This document shows, one piece after another, positions 55,026 to 64,000 of a DNA stretch of 64,000 nucleotides (its first letter is position 1; every line of letters begins with the position of its first letter). The notes under the pieces were generated by a model. The model worked only from the letters and a program-made list of their open reading frames with translations. It searched no databases and was not told the DNA's origin. Source of the DNA: Rhyacophila brunnea (Eukaryota > Arthropoda > Insecta > Trichoptera > Rhyacophilidae); the NCBI GenBank assembly GCA_022495005.1, contig JAGYXB010001964.1:1240001-1304000 (forward strand). The letters are read 5' to 3'. The position numbers were made by a program, and so were the translations under genes.

Positions 55026-56123
55026 GAAACTGTGTCAAATATTGTTTAAGGCTATACCTCAGTTGAGGCACGGTCTAAAAAGATCGTGGCTAGGCGATGC
55101 GCGGATTGCGGGTCGCGGGTGCAAATGATGCATGCCAAACGAAATATAATTTGTCATATAAATCCAACATGCGTCCATTTAATGTTCTGTTTATTATTCT
55201 ATTGGTAATAATATTAATATATTCATTGACATCTTTTCTTTTTCAAGTAAATGGGTAACGTTTTTAGTCATCTTTACACGATTTAAGAATTAATACCCCC
55301 GTCGCCATCGCGAAACAAATTGACGTGTTCCCAGCTCGACGTTCTCTCTCCGAATGCCAGCGAGTCCAAAATTTCATCGCGCCTATAGTTGAAAATTATT
55401 TGCCGTTTCACTGATGTATCGTCTTAACTCCTGAGTCCTGTCCGGGACCATACTTTTTTGAAGATTTAAAAAAATATTAATGTTTCTTAAGTGTTTCCAA
55501 ATTATTTATGTTCAATAAAAAATATTAGATTCATATAAATTATATTAAATAAAAATAATAGTTTATCAGGAATAATTCTATTTTGGCGATGAATCTAGAG
55601 AACGATTTCGCGATCGTAGTCGATTGTCGTGAGAGTCCCCCAGTGTAATATTAAATTTAGAGTCACTTTATTTATTGTTCAAACTTTTTCATTAAAACCA
55701 TTGTTAAGCGTATCATTATTATTTGGCCAGATTGTAATAAAATATGTCTAATGAATAAACAATAATGGCACAAAATCATGTTAAAACAGCGACCGTTTTC
55801 ATTAAACGCCCCTCTCTCGCTTTCATTGCCCCATTCAAATTCCTAATAATCTGCCAAGCGTCTGTCACAATGTTTCAGTTTTGAATTATTAATTAGTTGT
55901 TACTTTCGTGTCCCGAAAGCCGCAAACAAACAGTCACCCCACTGTAATAATAATAATTGTAAATGACATTTAATTATTCGCCGTCTCCTTTTGGTCACTC
56001 TTATTCAATTGGAGAGCTCTCTAATAGAAACAATACGATTGTCAACTTTTGTCACATTGTGTAAAAATAAGCTACACTTGAAAGCAAAAAAGGCGGCAAT
56101 TTTTTACTTTTAATTTTAATTTT
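55026..56123. other. Non-repetitive, GC-variable block (possible regulatory DNA)
   Basis: 55290-55440 and 55760-56080 are not repeated in the window, lack ORFs and contain homeodomain-like words (TTAATTAGTTG, CATTTAATTATTCG). They sit 1 to 2 kb upstream of the candidate first exon at 57.1-57.3 kb. A weak foldback-family fragment may lie at 55480-55560. Confidence 0.3.
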
Positions 56124-56639
56124 TTTACCACGTTTTTTTTAGCTCGTATTCTTTTTTGTCCGGTGGTTGTTTATCCAGTACAAATCTTGCAATCGATTTT
56201 TAACTAACTTCCCGACTAGCTAGACATTTGAAACTTTTAGAATATATCAGAACACGAAGCCAATTCATTTTTTAATACTTTTAACCATATTTAAGTGGAA
56301 TTGAATTCATTTTCAGTTAATTCTGTTTTGTATGAAAAGTTATTTTGGAAGAAATCCGTAATCCAATCCACTATTATTGGTTGCTAAGGGGGTGGTCCTA
56401 GCAACTAAGTTATTAATATATACGAGTGTTACTATGGAAATCAAAATGACATTTCAGTATTCTACATTTGTTTGTTTTTTGTTTATTTGTTACAAAATAG
56501 AAAAAAATGATTTGTTGACAATTGCCTTATTTGTCCTAAATTATTAATACATAGAATTAATTGTCAAGTGATTGTCAAATGATTCAACAGAAAATTTAAA
56601 AACGTGGTATATAAAAGTTCTTTTTATCTTGTAGTTATT
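56124..56639 (+). mobile_element. AR repeat, copy 10 (near full length)
   Basis: From TTTACCACGTTTTTTTTAGC to TATCTTGTAGTTATT, including the TTTG-rich interior and TTGACAATTGCCTTATTTGT. Confidence 0.88.
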
Positions 56640-57075
56640 CTTATTTCCGTTTAGTATTTTTATTTAGGTATATTTAAAGGCATTTTTACGTCATGATATT
56701 CTGTCAATCGTCTGATTTGCTTTGGAACAGGACAAAGAATAGGATCCACTACTATTTTCCATGGTACTGACATTTCAAATATACTATCGTCCAGAGGCGA
56801 CTACACTTTAAGGGTTTGTAGGGACCATCATCACATCATTATCATGTCATAATTAATATACGTCAGATATTTTTATCATTATCATTATCATTAGAAGAAG
56901 AATTACATGATTAAATGAACTATTTAATTTATTTTATTCATCTAAGCCCGTCGCAAAGATATTTATTATTATTATACAAATAAATAAAGCAATGATTGTA
57001 AATTAAGTAATAACATAATGGTAGTTACGCGTTATTAAAATAATTAAATAAATTAAACTCGCTCCGCATCACGGT
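56640..57075. other. Unrecognised A+T-rich sequence
   Basis: Nothing recognised. Confidence 0.4.
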
Positions 57076-57129
57076 GACACATATAAATAAATTAAGAAAG
57101 TTATGGCGTCTACTTCTCGCTGACTGGAG

Positions 57130-57279
57130 TCATTCAGTCCCAGCCCGTCGCCGCGGTATAAATCTCGTTCTACAAAGGATATGAATGCATTAGCGTTAGT
57201 ATACGCATACTGGAGAGCAAATCAAATAACCCCATGATGAGTAAAAACGCTCGCTGTATGTCGTTCAAAACTGATAATG
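57130..57279 (+). CDS. Candidate first exon of an unknown gene
   Basis: A GC-richer stretch with an insect initiator-like ATTCAGT at 57131-57137 and a TATA-like GGTATAAAT at 57156. Two adjacent ATGs (57234, 57237) open a frame with 'MSKNARCMSFKTDN' that runs into a strong donor, G|GTAAGT, at 57279/57280. An 18-codon upstream ORF (from 57181) overlaps the start. No downstream exon was identified, so this is a gene-structure guess; the peptide is too short to assign. Confidence 0.3.
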
Positions 57280-57285
57280 GTAAGT

Positions 57286-57950
57286 CTATAATAATAATTA
57301 AGTTAAAGTTTTTAAGCACACTTTTTAGATGTGATTAAGTAACGTCTCAGATAATCATATTCTTTATTCTGAAAAATTAGTCATTTCCTCATTAATAAAA
57401 TGATGTTATTATAAGTAGCTTGTTGCATAATGTATAATATGAAAAAGTAGGTAGATAGGTATGTATATTTAATAATTAATGACTAAACTCCACCACCTAA
57501 AAATTCGTCGAGCCGTCACGGGTATCGTCTGAAGTAGACGAATTACAAAAGAACATGCATATTTTCTCATATTATCCAAACGAAACCGAAGCGTGCACTC
57601 AGTGTCCTTGAAGTACTAAGTTACAGAAGTGACGAGTGAGAGCCACGACAACTTCCGGGGGTGGTATCGAAACTTTCGTGTACACTATCGTCTCACGTTG
57701 TCGAATCAAAAAAGAAATTACGTCCTCCACTTCCTGTAGACTCACATGTAACGTCCACCTAGTCTAATAAATTTTTAAATATGTTTACTTTCTGAGTTGA
57801 CAAAATTTGTCAGTCAAATAATACCAGGTGACGGGAAAAATTTTACATATTGAGCAATGGATGATTTAAGATTCAAATTATCTCCAAAATTATCTTTAAT
57901 GGACATTATAAACTGATAAAAATATATTTATATGCAATATATTTGGTGGT
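57286..57950. other. Possible first intron of the candidate gene; GC-richer patch
   Basis: 57500-57770 is less A+T-rich and unique in the window. No exon recognised. Confidence 0.3.
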
Positions 57951-58305
57951 AGATGAGGTGTGTGAAAATAAAGTCGTTGTGGCTTGGATGTTGTGAGGGG
58001 TGTTTATTTATCATTACAAGAATACATAACATACAATAATACAGATGACAACGTGAGGTTATCATGAGGGTGCGGATGAGATCGAAGTGATCGAGAGATT
58101 GATTATGTTAATGAACTGATATACTTGATTCCAGTGGATTGTTGATTGACTACCTGAGTGACGGACTCGATGAGTGAGTGAGGATTCGTGGATTATCCTT
58201 ATTTATACAAATTTAATGTCGATATATTACAAAAGATACTATCGCAATTAACAAATCATAACAGACCCTACTGATCTAGTTATGATTGAGGAAATGCTGA
58301 CAATC
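57951..58305. repeat. LTR-like dispersed repeat, copy 2
   Basis: Aligns with 10895-11210 and 59214-59552; ends ...CAGACCCTACTGATCTAGTT, then ATGATTGAGGAAATGCTGA. Confidence 0.65.
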
Positions 58306-58379
58306 GTTTTAGTTATATTGTTTTGTTTTCGACTTTTTTACTTTGAGAATCGATGTTTTCGCCGAATTTTAGGGGTAAA

Positions 58380-58640
58380 TTGGTAAGACCGCGTTACAAA
58401 TACTCGAGTTCGTGAGCGCACATGGCAGCCGTCGGTGATTGAAGTAATCACGAAGACGCGCTTTACGTGGTTGGGTTATGTGTTCCGTAAACCGACCTCC
58501 CAGCAGTTCTGCAATGGTAAAAGGCGCGAAAATTAGCGATGGACCGAGGCATCAATATTGGGGCGTGACAGGATAAATTAAGTACGTAACTAAGCAATGA
58601 CGTAACTAAGCAACGTTCAAATTTATTAATTATTATCAGC
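58380..58640 (+). mobile_element. LINE RT-tail relic
   Basis: One plus frame reads 'EVITKTRFTWLGYVFRKPTS' then 'KRWTEASILGRDRIN', resembling the 'xxRlrWlGHvxRmxx…RWxdxixxD' tail of RTE-like LINEs. Confidence 0.55.
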
Positions 58641-59213
58641 GTCAAGTTGGTAAACTTCCAGTTTTTCTAAAGATGTCAAACCTTCAGACATTTTTTACTA
58701 TGTGTGTATGATCGTGTGTGCGATACTTTATGCTTATAGCGTTGAATTTAATATGGTGACACGTATTACATTATTATGTATTCTGTAACAATAAGATTTT
58801 GCATTTGATATAGTGTTTCGATGAAAGCGTGATGACAAAATTACCATAATATGACACGCTTAGAAAACCCGAACCCTCAATCATTAAAGTTGAAGCCAGT
58901 CATACATATTATTATGTAGATTCCTTATTAAATTTTTGTGAAACAATCTGTGAAATTTTCCATACGCAATAATGCGGCATAACAGAATTCTGTATTGCAA
59001 AGATTAAGAGCAATCATTATTCCTGGAATAAATTCCGAAGCAGTAATATAAAACATTCTTGATACGCCCCGAGCTTTTGAAGTTTTCAAACAATTTTTCT
59101 TGCAGATAAAGTGGAAAGTTTTTCTTGGACAGTCCGGGAATACCAGCCTCAAATAATGACTTCTATATTATATATTTTATTTTAAATTTAAAATCATCGG
59201 GGTAAAACGATTT
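58641..59213. other. Unrecognised sequence
   Basis: A 74-codon minus-strand ORF at 58928-59152 is not recognised. Nothing else was seen. Confidence 0.4.
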
Positions 59214-59552
59214 TTGGGGATGATGTGATGTGTGAAGATAAAATGTTGTTATTGTTTGGATGTTGTGAGAGGAGTCTATTGATCGATACAAGAATACAAT
59301 ACTACTTTAATAAAGATGACAGCGTGAGATTATAATCGCGGATACGGATGTACTGGTGAGATAGATGTGAGACTTGATTCGAGTGGAAAGTCGGTTGACT
59401 ATGTCACGTGACGGACTCGAAGAGTGAGTGAGGATTCATAGATTGTCCTTCAAATTTATACAAATGCAGTCCATATATTACAAGAGATAGTGTCACATTT
59501 AATCATAACAGACCCAACAGATCTAGTTATGATTGAGGAAATACTGATAATC
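59214..59552. repeat. LTR-like dispersed repeat, copy 3
   Basis: Same orientation as 57951-58305, about 900 bp downstream of it. The intervening 0.9 kb is far too short for an LTR element body and shows no pol motif apart from an unrelated LINE scrap. Confidence 0.65.
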
Positions 59553-59886
59553 ATTATCCCTCTTTTTCTATCATTATCGCACATTGATTATTCAAAATTA
59601 TAGATATTAGTAAAATGTATTAAATTGCTGTTTTGATTATATTCTAAATTTGAAGTTAAGTTTGTCAATGTACCTATATCTTTATGATGTATGTTTGTGA
59701 AAGTAAATATGTTGTTGATGATAACACACAATCTTTTATTTATATTTGACATTGTCACTTCTAGACCCATCTAGCTGTATTTACCATATGGATAGAGTTC
59801 TAAAGAGATGCGGTTATTATTATAATAAATTAAATTAAGATTAAAATATATTTTATTGATAGATCATCATTGTCATAGATTGCATC

Positions 59887-60535
59887 TAGGGATTGTAATA
59901 CCGGTATTTCAAAACCGGTATTCCAGTATTTATCAATACCGAAATACCGGTTTTAAAAATCCAAAATACTGGAATTTTTGGTATTAAGAAAGCACACTCG
60001 TTTACGTTTTTGAAAATGAATTATTAGTTATGTGCGGCTAAAATACAAATATATTGAGTGAATCCAACAGAGGTGAAAAAATAATAAAAGAAATATTATC
60101 AAATATAATATATACATATATAAGTAATCGTCGAGATGAATTATCATAATATTATTTTGAAATAGAAAAAATCCGTGACAAAAAAGTTCAATAATTATTC
60201 TATAATTATTGATGACTGTACAAGCGTTGAATTTAAGAAGCCTTTCCTGCAGCCGAACTTATTTGCACTTGATGAACTTTTGAGGGCTTTTGTTAAAATC
60301 ATTAGTTCTACAATTATGATCAATACATATTTTTAAATGTCAACATAATACATGTAGGTACGTAGGTTTTTGCTATAAAATAATATTTTTAAAAGATTTT
60401 AAGAGCTTTATTTTTACTGAAAATCACCTACTTCTAATTTTTTAATGTTTAAAAAATACTGGTATTAATACCGGTATTCAATAAGAAATACCGAAAAACC
60501 GATATTAAATTTTTCTTTCGGTATTGCAATCCCTA
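59887..60535. mobile_element. hAT MITE family 'TACCGGTA', best-preserved member
   Basis: A perfect 8-bp target duplication, ATTGCATC, is at 59879-59886 and 60536-60543. Termini are TAGGGATTGTAATACCGG and CGGTATTGCAATCCCTA. 649 bp, no transposase. Both ends carry multiple ATACCGGTAT palindromes. Confidence 0.95.
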
Positions 60536-60543
60536 ATTGCATC

Positions 60544-61180
60544 ATTGAATCAGTGAGACTAAATAATATGATAAAAGGTCGTTTATTATTATATTAATTT
60601 ATTTTGAATTTATTATACGTCATATTATACATCGTGTAGATAATTATAGGGTTGGTTGAAATACCTGTAGTTAATAATTTAATAATACTCTACTAAATTA
60701 GAACAAGTAACCTCACCCAGTTTGCAGAACAGGTGTATAATTTTATCGTCACTCATTTCAGCCACAAAGGTATTATAAATAAACTAATTTTAATTACAAG
60801 TTATAAAATGTTGAGTCGTATTAACATATAAAATTTTCGGAATTGTAAACTATTAATTTTAAACTTTAATGTAGTGCCAAAAGTTAGTTGTAAATCATTA
60901 AAAAATATTCCAAGAATGCTTTGATTAAAATGATATCAAATATTTTTTTATTAAAGTGGTTATTACGTTAGAATTACTTTTTTTTCATCAAGTAAGCGAT
61001 CGTTATAGTCATTTACAAAAAGAATATTTAATATTTTCAAAATTTCAACATTTTTATTGATATTAAATAATAAACTATTTAATTATGTCTCTTAGTCTAT
61101 GAGTAGGTACCTAATAAATATTATATTAAAAACAGGTGGATTCAAAAACTTCATTATTAAAACTCTCTTTCGTTTAAATT
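60544..61180. other. Unrecognised A+T-rich sequence
   Basis: Nothing recognised. Confidence 0.4.
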
Positions 61181-61192
61181 AATGTAAATTAA

Positions 61193-61256
61193 TATGGCCG
61201 AGCGACTATGCGTCAGGATTATAACATCATGGATCACTCGTTTGAGTCTGGCACAT
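61193..61256 (+). pseudogene. tRNA-like sequence (Ser/Leu-like D arm)
   Basis: TATGGCCGAGCGACTATGCG (A-box-like), CAGGATTATAACATC in the anticodon region, then CACTCGTTTGAGTCTGGC with a B-box core. On the minus strand beyond it, 61320-61345 holds GACGAGAAATGG-like sequence shared with 23580-23600. So this and 23395-23780 are members of one element type. Confidence 0.58.
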
Positions 61257-61309
61257 TCACATATTGTTTTTAAGTGAATTTTTGGACCCAGAGTATTAAA
61301 TGTTTGGAT

Positions 61310-61835
61310 GTAGTAAGTTGAGCAAGTGGCTGATATCCATTTCTCGTAAAAAAATCTATTAATCCGATCCATATGATATTTTTAGGATCAAACATAATGA
61401 ATAACAACAAAAAAATAGTATGATACTACGTACTGTCATTGTATGCTTTAAATAATTTTTATAAATGAAAAGTTTTTGGCCTTTCACTAGAGTCGCCTTC
61501 TCACAATTCACCGCATCTCAATCCATGGGTTTCTCATTCGTTTCTATGTGAGGTTACAAAATAATGTGTGATTTTGCCAAGCTTTATGTGGTTGAACACT
61601 ACTAGAAACAAAATCATTTTAGAAAAAAAACTTAACCCGGCTTGACCCGAACCTGTAATCGCTGGGTTCGCGCTAGTGTGCTTTTCTAATAATTAATCAA
61701 CGAATATCCTACTTAATTACGATGAATTTAACTAGTACTTTATACATGAAATGCTTATTAAATTGCGAAATTGCTCAATATATAGAATGTTACATTCTCA
61801 AATCTTGTGAATTATTCGTTGAATTAAATAAGTGG
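61310..61835. mobile_element. tRNA-cored foldback family, degraded copy
   Basis: The end module reversed (AGAATGTTACATTCTC, CTTGTGAATTATTCGTTGAA) lies at 61785-61820. A tRNA-like half is at 61630-61690 (minus AGGTTCGGGTCAAGCCGGG with AAAGCACACTAGCGCG). Borders approximate. Confidence 0.5.
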
Positions 61836-62330
61836 TTTCTTTATGTGATTGTTTCACTACTATTACTACATTACTGTAATTGAGCCACTTGGCCAGTTGT
61901 AGTGTTAAAAAGAATCAAACACATTACGTGTATCTGTTGAATCGCGCATTTGACAAAATCACATTCATTTTTTGTGTGTGTGATCCAAAGCACAGAATGT
62001 AAAAATTATGTTAATAAAGCTTGTGAAAGGCTATTTGTTCCGCTTAGGTTAGCCTAGGTTATGTTTTATATATTGATGGACACCCACAATGCACAAGTTT
62101 TTTATCTCTAGCAATCTGTTAAGAAACCTTTTCATGAGATGCGCAAAATCCACACCGAATGGTATGTTGAGTCGATGAAAAAAAAACACATTGAAAAATC
62201 AGCACGTGGTTTTGATTCATCTGTAGGATTCAAACCGAGAACCAATGATGAGTTTTAAAATCTAAGTGTGTTTTTATATTACTAAAATAGAAAAAAACGT
62301 TTTATTAGAGTAAGTTTATAAATAAATGTT
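61836..62330. other. Unrecognised sequence
   Basis: Nothing recognised. Confidence 0.4.
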
Positions 62331-62334
62331 GTTT

Positions 62335-62510
62335 AATATTAATACTATCGACTGAAGGTACTTGATGGAATTTGAATTTAAATTCTAATGAATTCAAGCT
62401 CTGTACTATTCCATTTAAGTCGTTTTTTGCGACCCGGGTTTCGTCTTTCGGCATCTTCAGGCGCCTTGTACACTCACCAAAGGTAAACACACACTGACAA
62501 CGAACTCTCT
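62335..62510 (+). repeat. Dispersed repeat 'GCGACCCG', copy 2
   Basis: Matches 44283-44450 block by block, with the CTATCGACTGAAGGTACTTG module at the opposite side and inverted relative to copy 1. Confidence 0.6.
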
Positions 62511-63149
62511 TCACTCTAGCTTATATAATAAATCAATACAATAAAGTAGGTAAAAACTCCATTACCTACATATTAAGTGAAAGGTTAGAAAAAATACAAT
62601 AAACAAATTATGAATAGTTGAAGTGTCAGTAAAAAACCTAATTAGTAAAAACCCTATCTTATTAATTACAATACACTCAATAGCATATTATAATATATCG
62701 TCAAAACATAATAATAGATCTTTATTCTTTATGAACAATAAAAATACTACATTCAAGAGGTGTAAATCGTCAATTCTAAGAAAAATAATTAATGGGGTTA
62801 ACTAATGAGATAATAATACTCTTACATGGTACCTACTTTTTTATAATATTATTTAAAAAAAAATACATATAAACTCGCCTAATATAATGTATATAAACTT
62901 ACCTAATATACACTTATACATACCTAAATCCTCATCCATACATTCTCATACATACATATATACATTTTGTATCAATAACATTAACCATAATATAGTCTCA
63001 TATGTAAAAAATCATATTATAGGATATAACAAAGGGCTACTAGGAAAGCTAAGTTGATCATTCAAAATAGGTAAGCTCTGTAACTGTGCTCTATTTATTT
63101 CTAATATTTCTTGTAGAATAATTTATAATCACCCGTATGACTGTGAAGT
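62511..63149. other. Unrecognised A+T-rich sequence
   Basis: Nothing recognised; a 60-codon A+T-rich ORF is not credible. Confidence 0.4.
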
Positions 63150-63232
63150 AGTTTCGAAGCCCGGGTCGCAAAAAACGATTAAAATGGAATAGTACAGAGC
63201 TTGAATCCATTAGAATTTAAATGTTGTTTAGT
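63150..63232 (-). repeat. Dispersed repeat 'GCGACCCG', partial copy 3
   Basis: GCCCGGGTCGCAAAAAACGA, TTAAAATGGAATAGTACAGA and GCTTGAATCCATTAGAATTT are the reverse complement of 62390-62445. Together with copy 2 it makes an inverted pair about 700 bp apart. Confidence 0.65.
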
Positions 63233-63429
63233 TTTTTCCAAAAATGGTGTAATCGTTTAAGTAATGTTCCTTTGAGCTAATTTATTGTTAAAAATTCAAT
63301 TAAAGAGATAAATTAGTCCTAACTAGTAAACTTTTCGAAATAGGTAAATCATTCGTAAATAAGATATGCTAATTAAGTTTCGGAAAGAGTTTCAGACTAG
63401 GATATTGTTACCATTTATAAGACAAAAGT

Positions 63430-63595
63430 TAAAAACAATTCAGACGAGGAAAGGTCGTAGAACCCGCTTGGCTCTACGGGAAGGCTCTACGCTCGGAGTT
63501 GTCGTAGAGGGTTCTACGCCTCGGGTGAATTTCACAAGCCACGCGCAGATTTGTGGGGTCACGTCGTAGTCTCCTAATTTCCCTCGGGGTCTAGT
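63430..63595. other. GC-rich block with short inverted repeat
   Basis: CGTAGAACCC (about 63451) and GGGTTCTACG (about 63508) are inverted. GGCTCTACG recurs twice between them. No gene recognised; the 67-codon ORF over it is not convincing. Could be a small MITE. Confidence 0.4.
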
Positions 63596-64000
63596 TTTTT
63601 TGAGAGCCTTATCAGTGTAAAATAATTCATTTTTAACTCTTTTTTTATTTCACCCTAGTAACCTTTCGTTTTTAGCCGAGTTAATTATTTCAGCCGTTAA
63701 GCTTCTTACCGAAAGGAAAAAAATCTACCTAATTTAATTTAGTATGTATCTTGTTTCAAACGTATACTCTTTCATGTTACAATGAAAGTAAAATTCTCTC
63801 GGTTAAGTTTTTTTTTTATATTATAAATCATTCTTATTAGTTTGTTCCTTTTTCAAACGATCTAATATGCGTACACTTCCATATAATGTGATCTGCATAC
63901 TTCAATAATTTACACTTAGTCAAACAGAAGACACTCTTTGATTAAATTGTCAGAGCTTGAAGCAAAATCACCGTGTCCAGTATTTATTTAATAAAAAAAA
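63596..64000. other. Unrecognised A+T-rich sequence to window end
   Basis: Nothing recognised. Confidence 0.4.

Overview
The window looks like nuclear DNA from an arthropod, most likely an insect. It is strongly A+T-rich by eye, has long introns and intergenic stretches, and is packed with decayed eukaryotic transposons: hAT, PIF/Harbinger, mariner-like, many MITEs and foldback elements, and RTE-like, I-like and Jockey-like LINEs. There is no bacterial-style gene packing, operon structure or CRISPR array. I cannot name the order securely; the TE mix would fit Hemiptera or Lepidoptera.

Only one host protein-coding gene is supported. It lies on the minus strand and is claudin/PMP22-like. Its first coding exon is at 37552-37739 (coding from 37717) and the next is at 28660-29016. 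The two join in phase across an 8.5 kb intron full of transposons. Its 5' noncoding exon(s) and its remaining membrane-segment exons were not found. A weaker candidate is a plus-strand first exon ending at a GTAAGT donor at 57279.

Layout: 1-6 kb has LINE relics, a foldback element (1727-2517) and a TIR element. 6.6-13.2 kb has two members of a hAT MITE family, an A+T-rich dispersed repeat called AR here, and a hAT transposase relic. 13.5-17.4 kb has MITEs, a foldback copy and possible non-repetitive conserved DNA. 18.8-26.7 kb has two hAT elements (one invaded by AR), a mariner-like relic, an AR copy, a tRNA-like element and an RTE-like LINE. 27.3-37.7 kb is the claudin-like gene with intronic LINEs, a PIF/Harbinger derivative, a 103-bp-arm hairpin and a Jockey-like LINE. 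37.8-42 kb has an RNase H-bearing LINE tail, a 741-bp element with inverted minisatellite arms, MITEs and AR copies. 42-49 kb is mostly unrecognised sequence with a GC-rich foldback and LINE relics. 49.15-52.88 kb is a three-layer nest: an AR copy split by a 1.39-kb palindrome and by a LINE with a target-site duplication. 53.5-64 kb has more AR, MITE and LTR-like repeats, a third hAT MITE and tRNA-like elements.

The most unusual material is a set of inverted-repeat elements carrying tRNA-like modules, and the very long palindromes. Nearly all transposon ORFs carry stops, frameshifts or deletions, so the window is a TE graveyard around at least one host gene.
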